In this document: piece after piece, positions 51,501-63,706 of the stretch
Numbering within the stretch: the stretch's first letter is position 1
Layout of the letters: each line of letters starts with the position of its first letter
DNA from: Larimichthys crocea
Taxonomy: Eukaryota; Chordata; Actinopteri; Sciaenidae
Assembly (NCBI RefSeq): GCF_000972845.2
Contig: NC_040016.1
Span: 5,848,701-5,912,700, forward strand
Length of the DNA stretch: 64,000 bases
Reading direction: 5' to 3'
Notes under the pieces: model-generated
What the model saw: only the letters and a program-made list of their open reading frames with translations
Told to the model about the DNA's origin: nothing
Databases searched by the model: none
Position numbers and translations under genes: made by a program

Positions 51501-54500
51501 GATAAATGCCACCCAGAGTTCTAGTAGTAGACACATCTCTACATCAACTGTTAAAAGGAAACTGTGTGAATCAGGCCTTTATGGTCAAATAGCTGCTAAG
51601 AAACTGCTAAGGAAATGCAACAAGCAGAAGAGATTTGTTTGGGCCAAGAAGCACAAAGAATGGACATTAGACCAGTGGAAATCTGTGCTTTGGTCTGATG
51701 AGTCCAAATCTGAGATCTTCCACCCACCGTGTCCTTGGGCGACGCAGAAAAGGTGAACGGATGCTCTCTACATGCATGGTTCCCACTGTGAAGCATGGAG
51801 GAGGAGGCGTGATCGTGTGGGGGTGCTTTGCTTTTGACATTGTTGGGGATTTATTCAAAAGGGCACACTGAACCAGCATGGCTACCACAGCATCCTCCAG
51901 TGACATGCCATCCTGTCCGGTTTGCGTTTAGTTGGACCATCATTTATTTTTCAACGTTCGACAATGACCCCAAACACACCTCCAGGCTGTGTAAGGGCTA
52001 TTTGACCAAGAAGAAGAGTGATGGAGTGCTGTGCCAGATGACCTGGCCTCCACAGTCACTTGACCTAAAACCCAATCGAGATGGTTTAGGATGATATGGA
52101 CCGCAGACTGTTGGAAAACCATTTCAGATGACTACCTCATGAAGCTCATTGCAAGAATGCCAAGAGTGTGCTAAGCAGTAATCAAAGCAAAGGGTGGCTA
52201 TTTTTGAAGAATCTAAAATATAAAACATGTTTTGAGTAATTTCACACTTTTTTGTTCACTACATAATTCCATATGTGTTAATTCATAGCTTCGATGTCTT
52301 CAGTGAGAATATCCAATGTAAATAGTCATGAAAATAAAGAAAAAACATTAAATGAGGAGGTGTGTCCAAACTTTTGACTGGTAGTGTATATCTATCCTGA
52401 TAGTTAAGTCTTGTTTGGCTTTTCTAAGGAAGACCTAATCAAAAACTGTTAAATTAAATTCTGTCATGTAAGAAGAATTGACTTCACCAAGTTTGAAAAA
52501 AAGAATAGTTCTTGCATAATGTTGCTTTAACCTGTGACAGCTGTTTGAACGGTAACCCTGATTTGGATCCATGACACTGTGTGTGGTATCCACCTCTACT
52601 TGAGTGTTTTTTTTAAACTAGCAGTAGGGGGTGCCAAAGGAAATTTTCAAATCCTGCATGTTGTACCTTTAAGATTACTTCAGGTTGTGGGTACATAGGC
52701 AATTTATTAGGTTCAACTTTATGTTTTACTGATGACTTGAACAGAATTTGGACAGCAGCCATTACATCATTTTGTTGTTGTCACTATCTTCATCTCTACA
52801 TTCAGTTTCTTCCTCCCTGCTGTCGACTGGAGTCAAGTACCCATAGCAACATACCTGGGTGGGCAGGAGGCCTTCGTTTACGCCCTGCTCACCTCCCTCT
52901 TCCTCAGCTGCGTCCTCACCACCGCCTTTATCCCAGAGAAGACCAGAACCGGGGGAGGAGAGAGAAAGACTAGCCCTTTGAAGAGCGTGAACAGCAGATG
53001 CTTCCCTCACTTGTTCTTGCCCCGGCCTCAGTGTTTCCTTGTCACACTGAGCCGATGTGCATCAGCATGTATGTCAGTATTACCTCGTGCATATAGAGCG
53101 TGTAAGCGTGTGCCTGCAGTCATATGGAGGCTGTTTGTGGCGGAGACGTGCAGCTGGATGGCACTAACAAGCATCATGCTCTTCTTTGCCGACTTTATTG
53201 GGGAAGGATTGTACCAGGGAGTGCCAAGTGCAGAGCCACACTCACAGGAAAGAAAACACTATGATGAAGGTAGGGTAAGTGCTTCTTTTGCTCCGTCCAT
53301 TCAGGTTTAACTCAATCAATTAGATGCATTTGCCTCATAACCACTTCATTTCTTGTTTTGTCCAGGTGTACGTGTGGCCAGTCTGGGTCTCTTCCTACAG
53401 TGTGTGGTGTCGGTGCTGTGCTCGGTGCTAATGGACTTCTGGGTTGCTCTGCTGGGAGCCAGGGTGGTGTACATCAGCGGTATAGCTCTGTTGGTGCTTG
53501 CCACCATCGTCATGAGTGTCTCAGAAAGTGTGATAACGGTCACTGTCATGGTGGCTGTGACAGGATACTCACTCTGTGTACTTCAGGTCTTGCCATACAC
53601 CCTACTGTGTCTCTATCACTCAAATAGACAAGTAAGTCCCAACCTGACATGATGCTGCATACACTTATGTTAAGTCATGAAGTCTGAGTATATATTTCAA
53701 TATAATTATTTACAGATATAATCTAAGAATATATGAAGTAGAGTAAGACAATATCCAAAAGACAATACAACCACCAAAAGGAAAGACGTTAATCAAATCA
53801 AATATCAGAACCTTACATTTAATTTACTGTTACCCAAGTTATTCTATATATGGATTTGAAATTTAAAGTAGATGTTATTAGACTTTAGACTGTTGAAATT
53901 GTTGCATTCTAAGTCACTTCAGGGTGTCAAAGTCAGGACGTTTCTACACAAAGTGTCTTTAAAAACAACTAAACTGGATACTTTAGACGTTCGTAAAGCT
54001 GCTAGTGATTTAGCAGATAAATTTTTTGACGATGAAATGCTATTAAAAATTTGCTTCAGTATAGCTTAGCACAAAAGAACTGGCTGTGAAAAATACACAA
54101 TCAACTCACGAGTTCAATAAATACGGGTGCTGTACATATTTATTGGCAATCTTGCTGTGACAGTAAAACGCTACAAAGTTTCTGCACAAATTCTTTTTTT
54201 TAACATTTCGGCTTTTTTAAACAAATAAAAGTTAATGAGAAAAGACATAACATTCTAAATAGTCAGCCTTAAAGGTGTTGATAGGTGAATTCTTGATCTT
54301 TGGAGACAACCGGGCTGGCTGTTTGTCCCCTACTTCAAGTCTTTATGCTAAGCTAAGCTATAAACACAGATATTAGAGTAATATTTTTTCATCTCAGTTT
54401 CAGAGAAGGAGACATTAAGGACATTCTTCACTACACCACTGATTACACGAGACTTTATTTATTTTAAAGAAGTGAAGAGCTCCCTTTCCTCATCTTTCAT

Positions 54501-56504
54501 CACTCTTTCCTCAAGGCTTTTTTCACTTCATCCAAGTCCAGACCTCCTCAGCTCAGTGAAAGTGACAAACCCCTCCTCACCTGTGGTCCAGCCACTCCTC
54601 ATGCTCAAGACACAGGGCGACTGAATTTATCCAGGACAGATCCCTCTGTTGGATCGCCCCATGTTTCACTGTTTGAGGGTGGAGGCAACAGAGTTGACAC
54701 AGACTGTGCACCGGTCTCACAGAGAGGGATGTGTTTTGACATGGCAATTCTGGACAGCGCCTACCTGCTCTCACAGGTAATGTGGGTAATCACCCCAGAT
54801 GTGTTATTCAAATAACTGATTGTTAATTATTAATTTGAAAACCAAACAGTGCAATATGAAGCTTCTTCTGTTAGGTAATCAAACCAAATCCACAACTACA
54901 CTCCCATTGGAGGAGAGATTTGCATTTATTGATCCATTTCCTTCTAAATGGGCCCATGCATCTCTCAGTTTGACCGTCCAGAGACATTGAACATGACTTC
55001 TGAAGAACCTAGCAGCTCTTTCACTGTTTAGCAAGTCTAAAAGAGTTTGTGCTGCAAAACATCTTTGTGCATATCGCAAGTAATCAAACTCACTCTCTTG
55101 GCTGCCAAAACAGCTTAAGCAGCTATCATCTGTGAACCCTCGCTCTGTGCAACAGCAGACAACAAGATGTCTGTGGTATGCCTGAAGGTTTCTGTTCAGT
55201 ACGTGAGAGTGTGTCAGTCACCTCTGCCCAAAAGCTCTTAAAAAACGGAGCGTGGGTGATACACAACGCACTGACACACAACTGCGAGTGTGTAGCTGTA
55301 ACTCTAGATCTATTTGGGAATTTGAGGAGACTGAATAAAATCTGCTAATGCCTGGGCCTTCTTCATTTGACCTCTACCTCCAACTGGCAGCAAAACGGAT
55401 TCTACTACATGTCTGGCAACTTGCATATTATTAGCTTTCTGACCTCTGTTAACTGCCCACATTTTTTTCTGTGCGTATTGATGACCACTTTTTTTCCACT
55501 TAGAGAAATAGTTTGAGCTTTAGCGGGATAAAACCTGTCTATGCTGTCGATAGTTAGATACGCATACATTGCTTGCTAAGATTGGTTCAGATGAAACAAA
55601 ATAAAATACCCACCACCCTTACCTTCAATGTCTGACTAAATGAACAAAACAAAATGATGATTCAGTCTTATTCTTACATTTGTAAAATAGGCCTTTAGTT
55701 TCAATTTGACACATAAAAGTGGTTATTTTCAAGATTGAATGGAACTCCTCAACGCTCTATTGCAAAATAAACTAGCAGAGATGTAGAGTCAAGATGTTAT
55801 GAGTCACTGTTTTGATGAGACTTGAAAGTTGAAGACGCCTGCCTTGACTTGACTTGTTCATTTAAAATTTTCAGTTTAAATGTAAAATATTAAAGATGTT
55901 CAACATTTCCAATGTTGACATACTAAGTATCCGTGTAACCTTACTCAGTACATGTGCACACGCTGGGAATGCTATTGTCAGTCAAGCTCCTTGTGATGCT
56001 TCCTGATGGTCTACAGATTAGATTGTCATCTTCATGCCTGTGAGTCATCACTTTTAGATTCAAGAGTTTCACACGTGAAAGAAAAAGGTGAATGCAAGAC
56101 CTGCTCATTGAAGACAGCCAGACAACAACGTCAAACTTTGTTTGTCATTTGAAGACTCATTCGTGTCTAGCTTTTCTAACATTCACCAACACCATTATTG
56201 ACATGACAGCGGTCTTTATGAGTGACGGTGCATGACCTGACTGGCTTGCCCAAGAAAAGTATACTTGGGATTTGTTTGAAACTTGGTGCAAATGACTTAA
56301 GTCACATGTCTGGCAAGGAACCTGATCACCATCTTAAATGTAATTCTGTATCTCCTGCAGGTGCTGCCGGCAATGTGCCTTGGCTCGATAGTACAGCTGG
56401 CTAACAGTGTGAGGGCTTACATGGCCTCTGCCTGCTGCTTCAGCTTGCTGGCTTTTCTCTGCTCCACCAAGGTTGTCTACAGTCGCGCTGACCTCGAACA
56501 CTGA
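45599..56504 (+). CDS. slc45a3: slc45a3: solute carrier family 45 member 3 (prostein)
   Basis: Seven coding exons: 45,599-45,758; 46,858-47,099; 49,698-49,810; 52,806-53,269; 53,366-53,631; 54,516-54,776; 56,361-56,504. Junctions are GT-AG, the frame is open, and it ends at TGA after 549 residues (human about 553). It is a major-facilitator-type membrane protein expected to have 12 helices. The SLC45 family includes proton-coupled sugar transporters, and SLC45A3 is best known as prostate-enriched prostein. Conserved blocks: GLEACMAAGTVYIPPLLL (24-41), GPVLGLIFIPMIGSASD (56-72), GRFGCRRPFIW (76-86; the family motif has Arg where Cys80 stands), MDFCGQ (129-134), MISLGGCLG (164-172), ETCSWMAL, DFIGEGLYQGVP, SLGLFLQC and FDMAILDSAYLLSQ. 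The long loop encoded by exon 6 is poorly conserved. I chose the Met at 45,599 because it gives an N-terminus of normal length; an in-frame Met at 45,464 would add 45 Lys-rich residues. Confidence 0.94.
45759..46857 (+). other. slc45a3 intron 1 (of coding part)
   Basis: Phase 1, GT-AG, 1,099 nt. It contains a short CAG run near 46,269. Nothing else is recognised. Confidence 0.85.
47100..49697 (+). other. slc45a3 intron 2
   Basis: Phase 0, GT-AG, 2,598 nt. Its middle (about 48,470-49,100) is dense in what looks like a dispersed repeat. Confidence 0.85.
48470..49110. repeat. probable dispersed repeat in slc45a3 intron 2
   Basis: Contains GCAGCCTCCGTGGCTGTGAA then GTGAAGCCAATGCACAAGTC, and ends near GCTAGCAGCCGGCCAGTCAT. 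I recall a fish interspersed repeat with this order, and the GAAGCCAATGCA word also occurs at about 4,650. Ends and class are not determined. Confidence 0.4.
50930..51210. repeat. probable insertion nested inside the Tc1-like element
   Basis: Sequence between the left arm and the transposase start is not typical Tc1 sequence. It contains TCTGCTCTGTGCTG and CCGTGAAAAATAGAAGC, words that recur near 8,495-8,540, suggesting a short non-autonomous element that jumped into the transposon. Exact ends and target duplication were not found. Confidence 0.45.
51232..52200 (+). pseudogene. Tc1-like transposase, frameshifted and truncated
   Basis: The ATG at 51,232 opens a 174-residue frame with the paired-like helix-turn-helix DNA-binding domain (QSVRKIANTLNVSPSAV; second domain near KLTAPQIRAQIN) and the first catalytic Asp block WSDES. 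The frame then stops at 51,754-51,756. Homology resumes in another frame with the second catalytic block FDNDPKHTS (about 51,955-51,985) and PPQSLDLKP. A one-base insertion and a stop lie around the third catalytic acid. A complete Tc1 transposase is about 340 residues, so this copy is dead. Confidence 0.9.
53632..54515 (+). other. slc45a3 intron 5
   Basis: Phase 0, 884 nt. The acceptor is TCCTCAAG with a strong pyrimidine tract (about 54,479-54,512). The intron contains a repeat piece at about 54,296-54,370 in reverse orientation, including TTTATGCTAAGCTAAGCTAT. The 96-nt intron 4 (53,270-53,365) lies just upstream. Confidence 0.75.
54777..56360 (+). other. slc45a3 intron 6
   Basis: Phase 0, GT-AG, 1,584 nt. 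No repeat is recognised with confidence. Confidence 0.85.
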
Positions 56505-57480
56505 GCATATAGTCCTAGCTCAGCACAACCTCTCATCATTCCTTTTTTTAATTATTTGTATTGTATTTTTATGTGCATTCTTTAATGTCTTCTGTCTGCT
56601 GGTGTCATATACTGTGTCAACAGGTCTATTATCTATCTGAAGTGGTTGCAGTGACTGTGTTCTTGAGGGTTTACAGATGTTCAGGGACCTGTGTAGACAT
56701 AAAGCAGTTCTTAATGATCTGTGTTGCACATCCACTTGCCAAACATAGAATCAGCTGAAGGCAGCACATTGTCATCAGCTTGGCTTTCATCACAGTCAAA
56801 GCAATTTATTGTGGGTAAAATCAAACAGTGTGCAAAAACTATGTTCGTGTATGAAATCAGTTTGGGATTTTTTATTTATTTATTCTTGTATAGGCAATGA
56901 TAGGAAGCAATATCCTGCTGTGTACTGTTGCTAAGAAACCACACTGGAGTCTTGACACTCCTTGTGTGGTGCATTATGCTGCAATCTCCTCATCCATATG
57001 CTCTGTTTGGCTTCTATGGAGGATCAGTTACTGCCAGCATGTAATAACTAAATGAAGCTAATTATCCAATGGAAAATTAGATAAATGCAATGGAAATTGT
57101 TTTTATAATAATTGAAGCTATACCGTTCCACTCAGGTGTCTAATTGTTCAGAGTTATACTGGTTATTCATGAAGTAGGTCAATGCCTACGATATCATTTT
57201 AGAATTATCTCTCCACACCCTGACCTATTATTGCTCCACTTTGTATAATATGTCAACATCTCAGGGACAATGTTGACTTTTCAAAGTTTACAGTGTATCT
57301 GTCAGATTTTTTCTTATCTAGAATGAGTCTCTGGGTGCCTACCTAGGCACTGATCTCATTGAAGTTACTTGGAAATGCTGCATTTGAGAGAAACCTTTTC
57401 ATTTTATACACGTTTTACTCTGTAAAAGCAGCTGTTTCTGGTGTGCGTCTTCTGAGGAGCTGCTAAACTATAAACTGTGA

Positions 57481-57555
<75 letters not shown>

Positions 57556-58290
57556 GAACAGAGGACCTAAAGATATGATAATCACATGTTCATGTGTTTA
57601 GTGTGGAGTTAGAGCCAGCTTGACTTTGCATTGCATTGAAACAGTTAACTTAGCACCCAAAAGTCAAGTTGTATCTTGTTGGTTCAATCCCTATCGGACA
57701 TATCATCTAACATCAAGAAAGAGAATACGTTTCCCAGCATGCTGAAGTATGCCTGGAAGGAAGGGAGTCTTGTTTTAATCTCACCATAAACTTTAATCAA
57801 CCTATAGGTAATTCAATAGGAGTGATATTATGTAATGATAACAAGTGTATTTCTTTGTTTACTGAGGCCTCTTAGAAACAATTTTACTCATTCATGAATT
57901 CATGCATTTTTAACCTTTTTTTAAGAAAAACTAAAAAAAAAAAAATCTAAACTGAGGTTAAAAAAATGCATGTCTAGTTTTTGCCTGTTAATATGCAAAT
58001 GGACAATTATTACTGCACTGTATTCAGGTACAAGCTTGCACTTCTTTTAGTTTTAACAGAACTTCATCTGAGTGACCCCCCCCTTTCCTATTGTCTTCTC
58101 TATGTAAAGATTTATATCATTTAGAGTTTTTTTTGTGGCACAGCTGAACCACCAGAGGGCGCCTTTGTACAACAGACCAGCAGCACATCATCATCAAGCC
58201 AAGTCTGATGAAGATATTTCACCATGTGCCTTGATATTTAATAAAGTTCAATGTGGTTCTGGTTGTTTAAATAATAAAGTTGTTTCACAT
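56505..58290 (+). other. slc45a3: slc45a3 3' UTR, possible extent
   Basis: Two AATAAA signals occur at 58,240-58,245 and 58,273-58,278, the first convincing polyadenylation signals I find after the stop. A 3' UTR of about 1.75 kb is thus plausible; it would include a long (GT)n at 57,482-57,553. An earlier non-canonical signal cannot be excluded. Confidence 0.4.
57482..57553. repeat. (GT)n microsatellite
   Basis: About 36 uninterrupted GT units. Confidence 0.97.
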
Positions 58291-61200
58291 AAAAAACCTG
58301 AAGTTGCTTTTGAATCTCTGATCCTGCTCACAGTTGTTTTCTTTAAGCACATTTGGTTGTGGGCTTTTTAATCTCAAGAGACCTAGAGGGGACCAGCAAT
58401 GAGTAAATAGTCACACAAGAAAATCTTACTATCACTTTATCATTCTTGTAACTGTTTATATAAGGTGGACAGACAGTAACCCAAAGGGGAAAAGTTAAAA
58501 GAACTTTCATTCCATCCAGCAATCAGTCACTTATTCACATGATCTTTGTGTACTGGGATGTGTGAAGTACAGTAAGAAGAATTGTATGCTTAAAAGTTTT
58601 ATACCCATGCCATTGCTGCATTGCTCCTTTTGTCTTAGCTTTCTCTGTCAACGCCATCTTCAGTCTCTCTTCCCAGAAGCTTCCATGAACATGACTTAGA
58701 GGCTTCTGAGGCCGGATACATTGCCAGCTTGTCTAGCTCTTGTTCTGGCATGACACTGTTCTCCATCAGCATGAAAACCTCTTGTGGTACAAAAAGTTAC
58801 AGTCCCCTGATCCTCTGAGCTCACAGTTCAGGCAGCCCAGCTTACAAACTGTGCTAACATTAGCTAACAGCAGCTACAGTTTGCAGCAGTTTACTTTATG
58901 GTTCATGAGGAAACTCTGTAAAGGCAGTAATGTTGAGACGGTATGGCCAGAGGGCATAAGAGGGAAAACCAGAAAACATTTTCTCCATAAAATGTGATCC
59001 AGTTTTACAGTCAAATAGTTGGTGGTGTGTGACTTAGTGCCTGAAAGAGTTGCATACATCTTGTGGATGATTGTACCCAGAACACAAAGTTAAAAATCTG
59101 CTTATGGTTGAAAAGTTAGCTATTGTTGCCAGTGCTGTTAACCACATGTTCACCTCAGGAAACATTCCCATACTTCATTTTCTTTGTTTTGTTGTTATAA
59201 ACCCCCTGTGTTGTTCCAGAGATTCCTTTTCAGAAACAAAGTTAGCAATCTACTCTTCCATCTCTCTCTAACAATAATCCCTGAAGCCCACTGAAGGTTG
59301 AGAAGATGATGGCATTGCCTGTACCATGGCTCTCCGGGCCACGCAATCTTTCCCCCTTGTACCCTTACATCATTTGTCCCAACATGAATTACCATGTCGT
59401 TCTTTTTCCTGTTGCCACTGGCAAACAGAGCAGACTGTGCAATGGCACTATAAGCTGTAGTCTAACCCTACATGTCATTAAGAAGCCAATTACAAGGGAT
59501 TTTTCAGATGTGAACGGTTCCACTGGGATAAATTTCCACAGACCAAATACACAGGATTGAGAGGGAAATTTCTATTCTAGTACATATGGGGGGTTACACA
59601 GGGTCAATGTATGTTTTGAGGTTAGGTTGTGAGAGACACTCACTTGTCTCCTTAAAACACAGAGCAGCTGTATGTTTGTGTTTAGGAAAGGAGGCACCAT
59701 TCGAAACATTACTATGGTAACAGAGGTCAGAGGATAGGACTGTCTCACTCCATAGACATAACAGATGGGTACAAGCCTCTACAGAGTCAGATAATAATGT
59801 TGGACTAAGGGAAAACATATTAATGACCCATAGGCAAATACCCTATACTGTGGTTGCATTGAGGGGGACAGCTTCCTCAGAACTGAAATGGCATCACACA
59901 ACAAAAAGTGTATTGTTAAATCCTCCATTCTTCTTTATCAGGCTTCTTTATTCTGTCCACAACCCAAAGGTATTCAGTTTACTGTCATAGAGGACTAAAG
60001 AAAGCGTTTTTTTCCCCTCAGGACTCAAAATGATTAACAACAATTATAAATGATCAAAAAAGTTGGTGATTGATTAAGCAACTACACAGCATCAACATGT
60101 GTCTCACTGACCTATATAGATGATCCACATCATGACTTGATTAAGAACTGCGCAAAGTAGGCAACTGGTGACTAACTCTGGTGATTTATTAATATAACGT
60201 TATTAATATAGCCTGAACTGGTCTGGAAAGTCTTTACCTAGTCTTATGGTTTCTGTATCTGTTTTTAATTTGTTCATTCATAATCTCATTTGAGTCCAAT
60301 CTTAATACGAGTGTAGGGTGATGGACCTTTTATTAACAATGGCAGATATTACACTCAGGTTACTATCACTGTTGTGGTTTATTGTTTCTGCAACACTTTA
60401 CTGTAAGCCCCCCTACTTAATATATATGCATGATATAAACAATTAATAAATGGTTTATAAATTATAATACAATATAAATTATATTGTAGTCGTAAGCAGA
60501 GGTTACAGTGTTTATTAATACATTTATTCATATCTATAGCTTGGACACTAATAAGAGGAGGCTAACACTAACATAACTTAAACATAACTTAAACTTTTTA
60601 GAACATGTTGATATAATAATATAGGTTATTGTGTTATATATCTTATTAGAATATAATAAACAACAAACAAATGTTAGAACACTAAACTTTTCATATGGAA
60701 AAATGAGATGTGTGGCAGCAAAGCGCACAGTGTAGATACCAGCACTTCTTTCTTTGCAGTGCATGCTGTTGCTTGCCATTTCCAGGTAAAGGGAGTTATT
60801 TCCACTGCAGTGTTGTGCAGATTCATTATCTGACTGTACCACATTTTACTGGACAAGTTGGTTATTTGGTTCTTTAGGTTCTTGGAACGGTAATGCACTT
60901 CCTGGTAACAGAAATATATATAAAATTGTGTTAGACATGACACTTTAACAGTGACTCAAAAGGCAAAAGCACAGCGTGTTAGAACCAGATTGATTAGGCT
61001 CAATGTTTTATAGCGGTTTATTTATTTGATGAACCTAGATGATCAGATAAACATGAGAGACATACCATAGACTCTTAGCAGGGAATGTATCATCCATTAT
61101 TCAAACCTTCCCTTGTATATTTGTATCCTAATTTTCATTTTTGAAACATTTTTCTACATCATTGTAGAAATGAATGAAGGTCAACAGGCCATGATTCAGA

Positions 61201-61500
61201 TGTTTCCTTTCAGAGACTACAAGTATACAAGTAAGAAATGAACACAACATGGAGGTCGGATGAGACATCTTTGCACATTTTATAACATTTACATTTAGAG
61301 GACCCAAAAGTGAGTCATGAAGTCTGATCATAGATCATAGATCAAAGTAGTAGTAGGATGCAGTAGTAGGATGTTTCAGCACAAACAGCCCTAAAGTAAA
61401 GGTGAAAAAATATCATCTGACTTATATATAATGGGTGCTTCCATTATTTTGTCCACCCCCCTGTGTACACCATCACAGGGCCACATTGTGTCCAGCTCAG
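58291..61500. other. intergenic DNA
   Basis: It includes a dispersed repeat copy at about 58,640-58,900. The AT-rich block 60,400-60,660 shows nothing recognisable. A short direct repeat GATCATAGATCATAGATC sits near 61,326. No exon is seen. Confidence 0.55.
58640..58900. repeat. dispersed repeat (copy 2)
   Basis: Diverged counterpart of 25,205-25,520, sharing ACATTAGCTAACAGCAGCTA and the preceding CTGAGCTCACAGTTCAGGCA (versus CTGACCTCACAGTCAGAGCA). Confidence 0.6.
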
Positions 61501-61544
61501 CCGTGGTACAACGATCCCTCCGTCAACACATGGCAGTCAGAATT

Positions 61545-61810
61545 TATCGAGCGGTGGCCAATCAGAGCGCTCCTTTTAGGGCGAGCCTCCGCCGCGCTCA
61601 GCCAATCGGAGACGCGGAACAGGACCCGTGCCTCCGAGTTGTGCTGCGATGCTGTCACGTGACGCTTGGAACAGGAATGCCAACATGGACCCGTGGCAAG
61701 GACGGGATGTGAGACTGCTACGACAATAACACGACGGAGGCAAAAAGAAAACACGAGAACAGAAGAAGCCATCGACGGCGCTACTTTCCTCCACCGAACT
61801 ACACACGGTA
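61545..61810 (+). promoter_or_regulatory. CpG-rich promoter of the downstream gene, with CCAAT and E-box palindrome
   Basis: Two CCAAT boxes (61,558-61,562 and 61,602-61,606) are followed by the palindrome GTCACGTGAC (61,654-61,663), an E-box of the kind bound by USF and MiT/TFE factors. A splice donor ACACG/gtaggt at about 61,806 would close a non-coding first exon beginning around 61,670-61,700. CpG density stays high to about 62,150. There is no TATA box. The promoter role is inferred from these motifs and from the coding exon about 2 kb downstream. Confidence 0.6.
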
Positions 61811-63706
61811 GGTCGAGCCAAATGTCCCGGATCCTCTTGCTCCAATCATCCGGAGAGACGGAGGAGTATAAATAGAACATTTTTTGACCCAGCCGAACTT
61901 GAGACTCGTGGATTCCTGTACAGACGCAGTTGTATTCAGGCGGATTGCCATGTTGTACTCCCGCTCCTCCTTCACTCTCACAGTCAGAGCTGCTTCTCTC
62001 CCCCCTGACAGCGGTCGTTGGTTCGGGTTAGTTTTGTGCTGGCCGTGCGGGAATGGGCGCGTCAGTGCGGGCCGTGTTTACCCAGAGAGCGCGCTGTGGA
62101 GAGTGTGAGGCCCTGCTGCAACATGTGCCTGGCTGACGGCGTGACAGTAGCAACAAACAGTCTTTACATAAGCTAACGGGGGCCTCTGGGATATCTGGAC
62201 TCTGGGTTCAAACTGGAGGTCTGCGGACCTGATGGGAGTCCTAAATATACCAACCCACCTCCACCACAAGCAGCTAATTAAAGTTGACAGAATCATTTTC
62301 CATTATATTTCTATATATATATATATATATCCGTTTTGTTAAATAAAATAAACATGTTCTATGCATGCCCTTATATACTATATAACTAAATATGATGTAG
62401 TTAGGTAAATAAGAGCTGAACTAGCCTACATAGTATCAATACTAGAAGATTTTTTTTATACCTTTTTAAGACTTTTTCCAGAATATATATATATATATAT
62501 ATATATATCTTTATATATATATATATTATATATATATATTATATATAAGGCTCAGGGGGGAATAAACCTTGAAGGAGAGCCTGTGTTTGACAGCAAAAAT
62601 GTTATTTTTAATGTCAATGTGGTCGGCTTTAACTCTGTTAACTGTGTCAAGCTGGTTCGAGGTTTGATTACTAACAGGGCCAAACTGGTAAAATGGGCAA
62701 GTCCCCCAGGTGCCTTAGCCTTTCAGGACTACAAAAGCCCCTGTTTTGATAATTGGCTTAATTCCAAATTTGTTACACTAACACTAACGGTGGCTAATAC
62801 ATCATGAAAGTTACAGTTTTTTTAGCACTGTCGAGGGGACCTGAAATGTTTTAATGTGGTCCTCAGTTGTATTTAAGTAAATGACCACAAATGACGTGGG
62901 AATAAGCTGGTTGGTTCATTGTTGGGTTGATACTTGGATCCCCGGATGTGTGCACATCTGCCAAAGATTCAATATATGATCAATATTATTATTTATACAT
63001 ATTTGGTGGAATTGTATCATGACGGGATGGACAAACCAAAAAGTCTAACCACTTTCACTGGCTTGCATGTTGTATAGCATGACTGAATGTCTGAGTTGTT
63101 GCTTGACAAGAATGCAGTTCAGTTGTTCTAATTGTTTTTTCAGGTGGTTAAACAGTGAGTCCTTTTAGACAAATCATCCCCAAATCCCAAATTCTAACAA
63201 CAAAAGATCCTTTTCTGAGAAGTAGTTCTTTACTTTCTCCTCCAGGCCTTTGATATGAATTTTTCCAGTCTGCCCTTTGTTGTTTATTACTCTCTGCTGG
63301 AGTGCAGCCACAACGTCCAGCAGTCTATATTTATTATATATTTTTTTGCACAGGCTGCTGCTGCAGGGTGCACGTGCAGCATGACAGCTCTGCTTATTAT
63401 TATTTGTGGGAAGCCATGACGATGAATATTTGCAGCTCTGTGTTATCGGCTGTCAGTTCTGTGTTATTATTTCACAAGATTGTGTTGTCCAAATTAATAA
63501 TTCTAAGCAAATTTTAGTCAGAAACTAAAATAACGAGTTTGTTTTGTAATTATTTTACAGTAGAACAGCTGTCTCTAAGAATATAGCAAACCAACTAAAA
63601 ACCTTTTCTAGTTTAGCCCAGGTGCTGCTGAGGTAAATAAATAGCTCTTCATGCACTTTTACTTTCTGCTGGGTAATAAAATCCAATCTCAATGTTGCCT
63701 TTGCAG
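61811..63706 (+). other. probable first intron of the third gene
   Basis: It lies between the CpG-rich region and a clear acceptor, ttgcag, ending at 63,706. It contains two (AT)n tracts (62,311-62,330 and 62,483-62,548). No other exon is recognised. Confidence 0.5.
62483..62548. repeat. (AT)n microsatellite, self-complementary
   Basis: Alternating AT with two short interruptions, capable of forming a hairpin or cruciform. Confidence 0.9.

Larger units (their letters stand above)
50518..52391 (+). mobile_element. Tc1/mariner-like transposon with broken transposase
   Basis: The outer ends are inverted repeats: TATACACTACCAGTCAA at the left and TTGACTGGTAGTGTATA at the right, with flanking TA. 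The inverted homology continues inward (CAAAACATGTTTTATATTTT left; AAAATATAAAACATGTTTTG right). The whole element lies in slc45a3 intron 3 on the sense strand. At about 1.87 kb it is longer than the roughly 1.3-1.6 kb usual for Tc1 elements; the excess sits between the left end and the transposase start (about 50,930-51,210). Confidence 0.9.
49811..52805 (+). other. slc45a3 intron 3
   Basis: Phase 2, GT-AG, 2,995 nt. About 1.9 kb of it is the Tc1-like element at 50,518-52,391. Confidence 0.85.

Noticed and set aside
61685..61708. MDPWQGRD as a tiny first coding exon spliced in phase 0 to the exon at 63,707
   Set aside because: Frame-compatible, but the donor GAT/gtgaga is weak while a better donor exists at about 61,806. 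Kept only as a possibility.
61497..61880. 127-codon minus-strand ORF in the CpG-rich region
   Set aside because: CpG-rich DNA has few stop codons; there are no splice sites or known domain. A divergent transcript cannot be excluded but is not supported.
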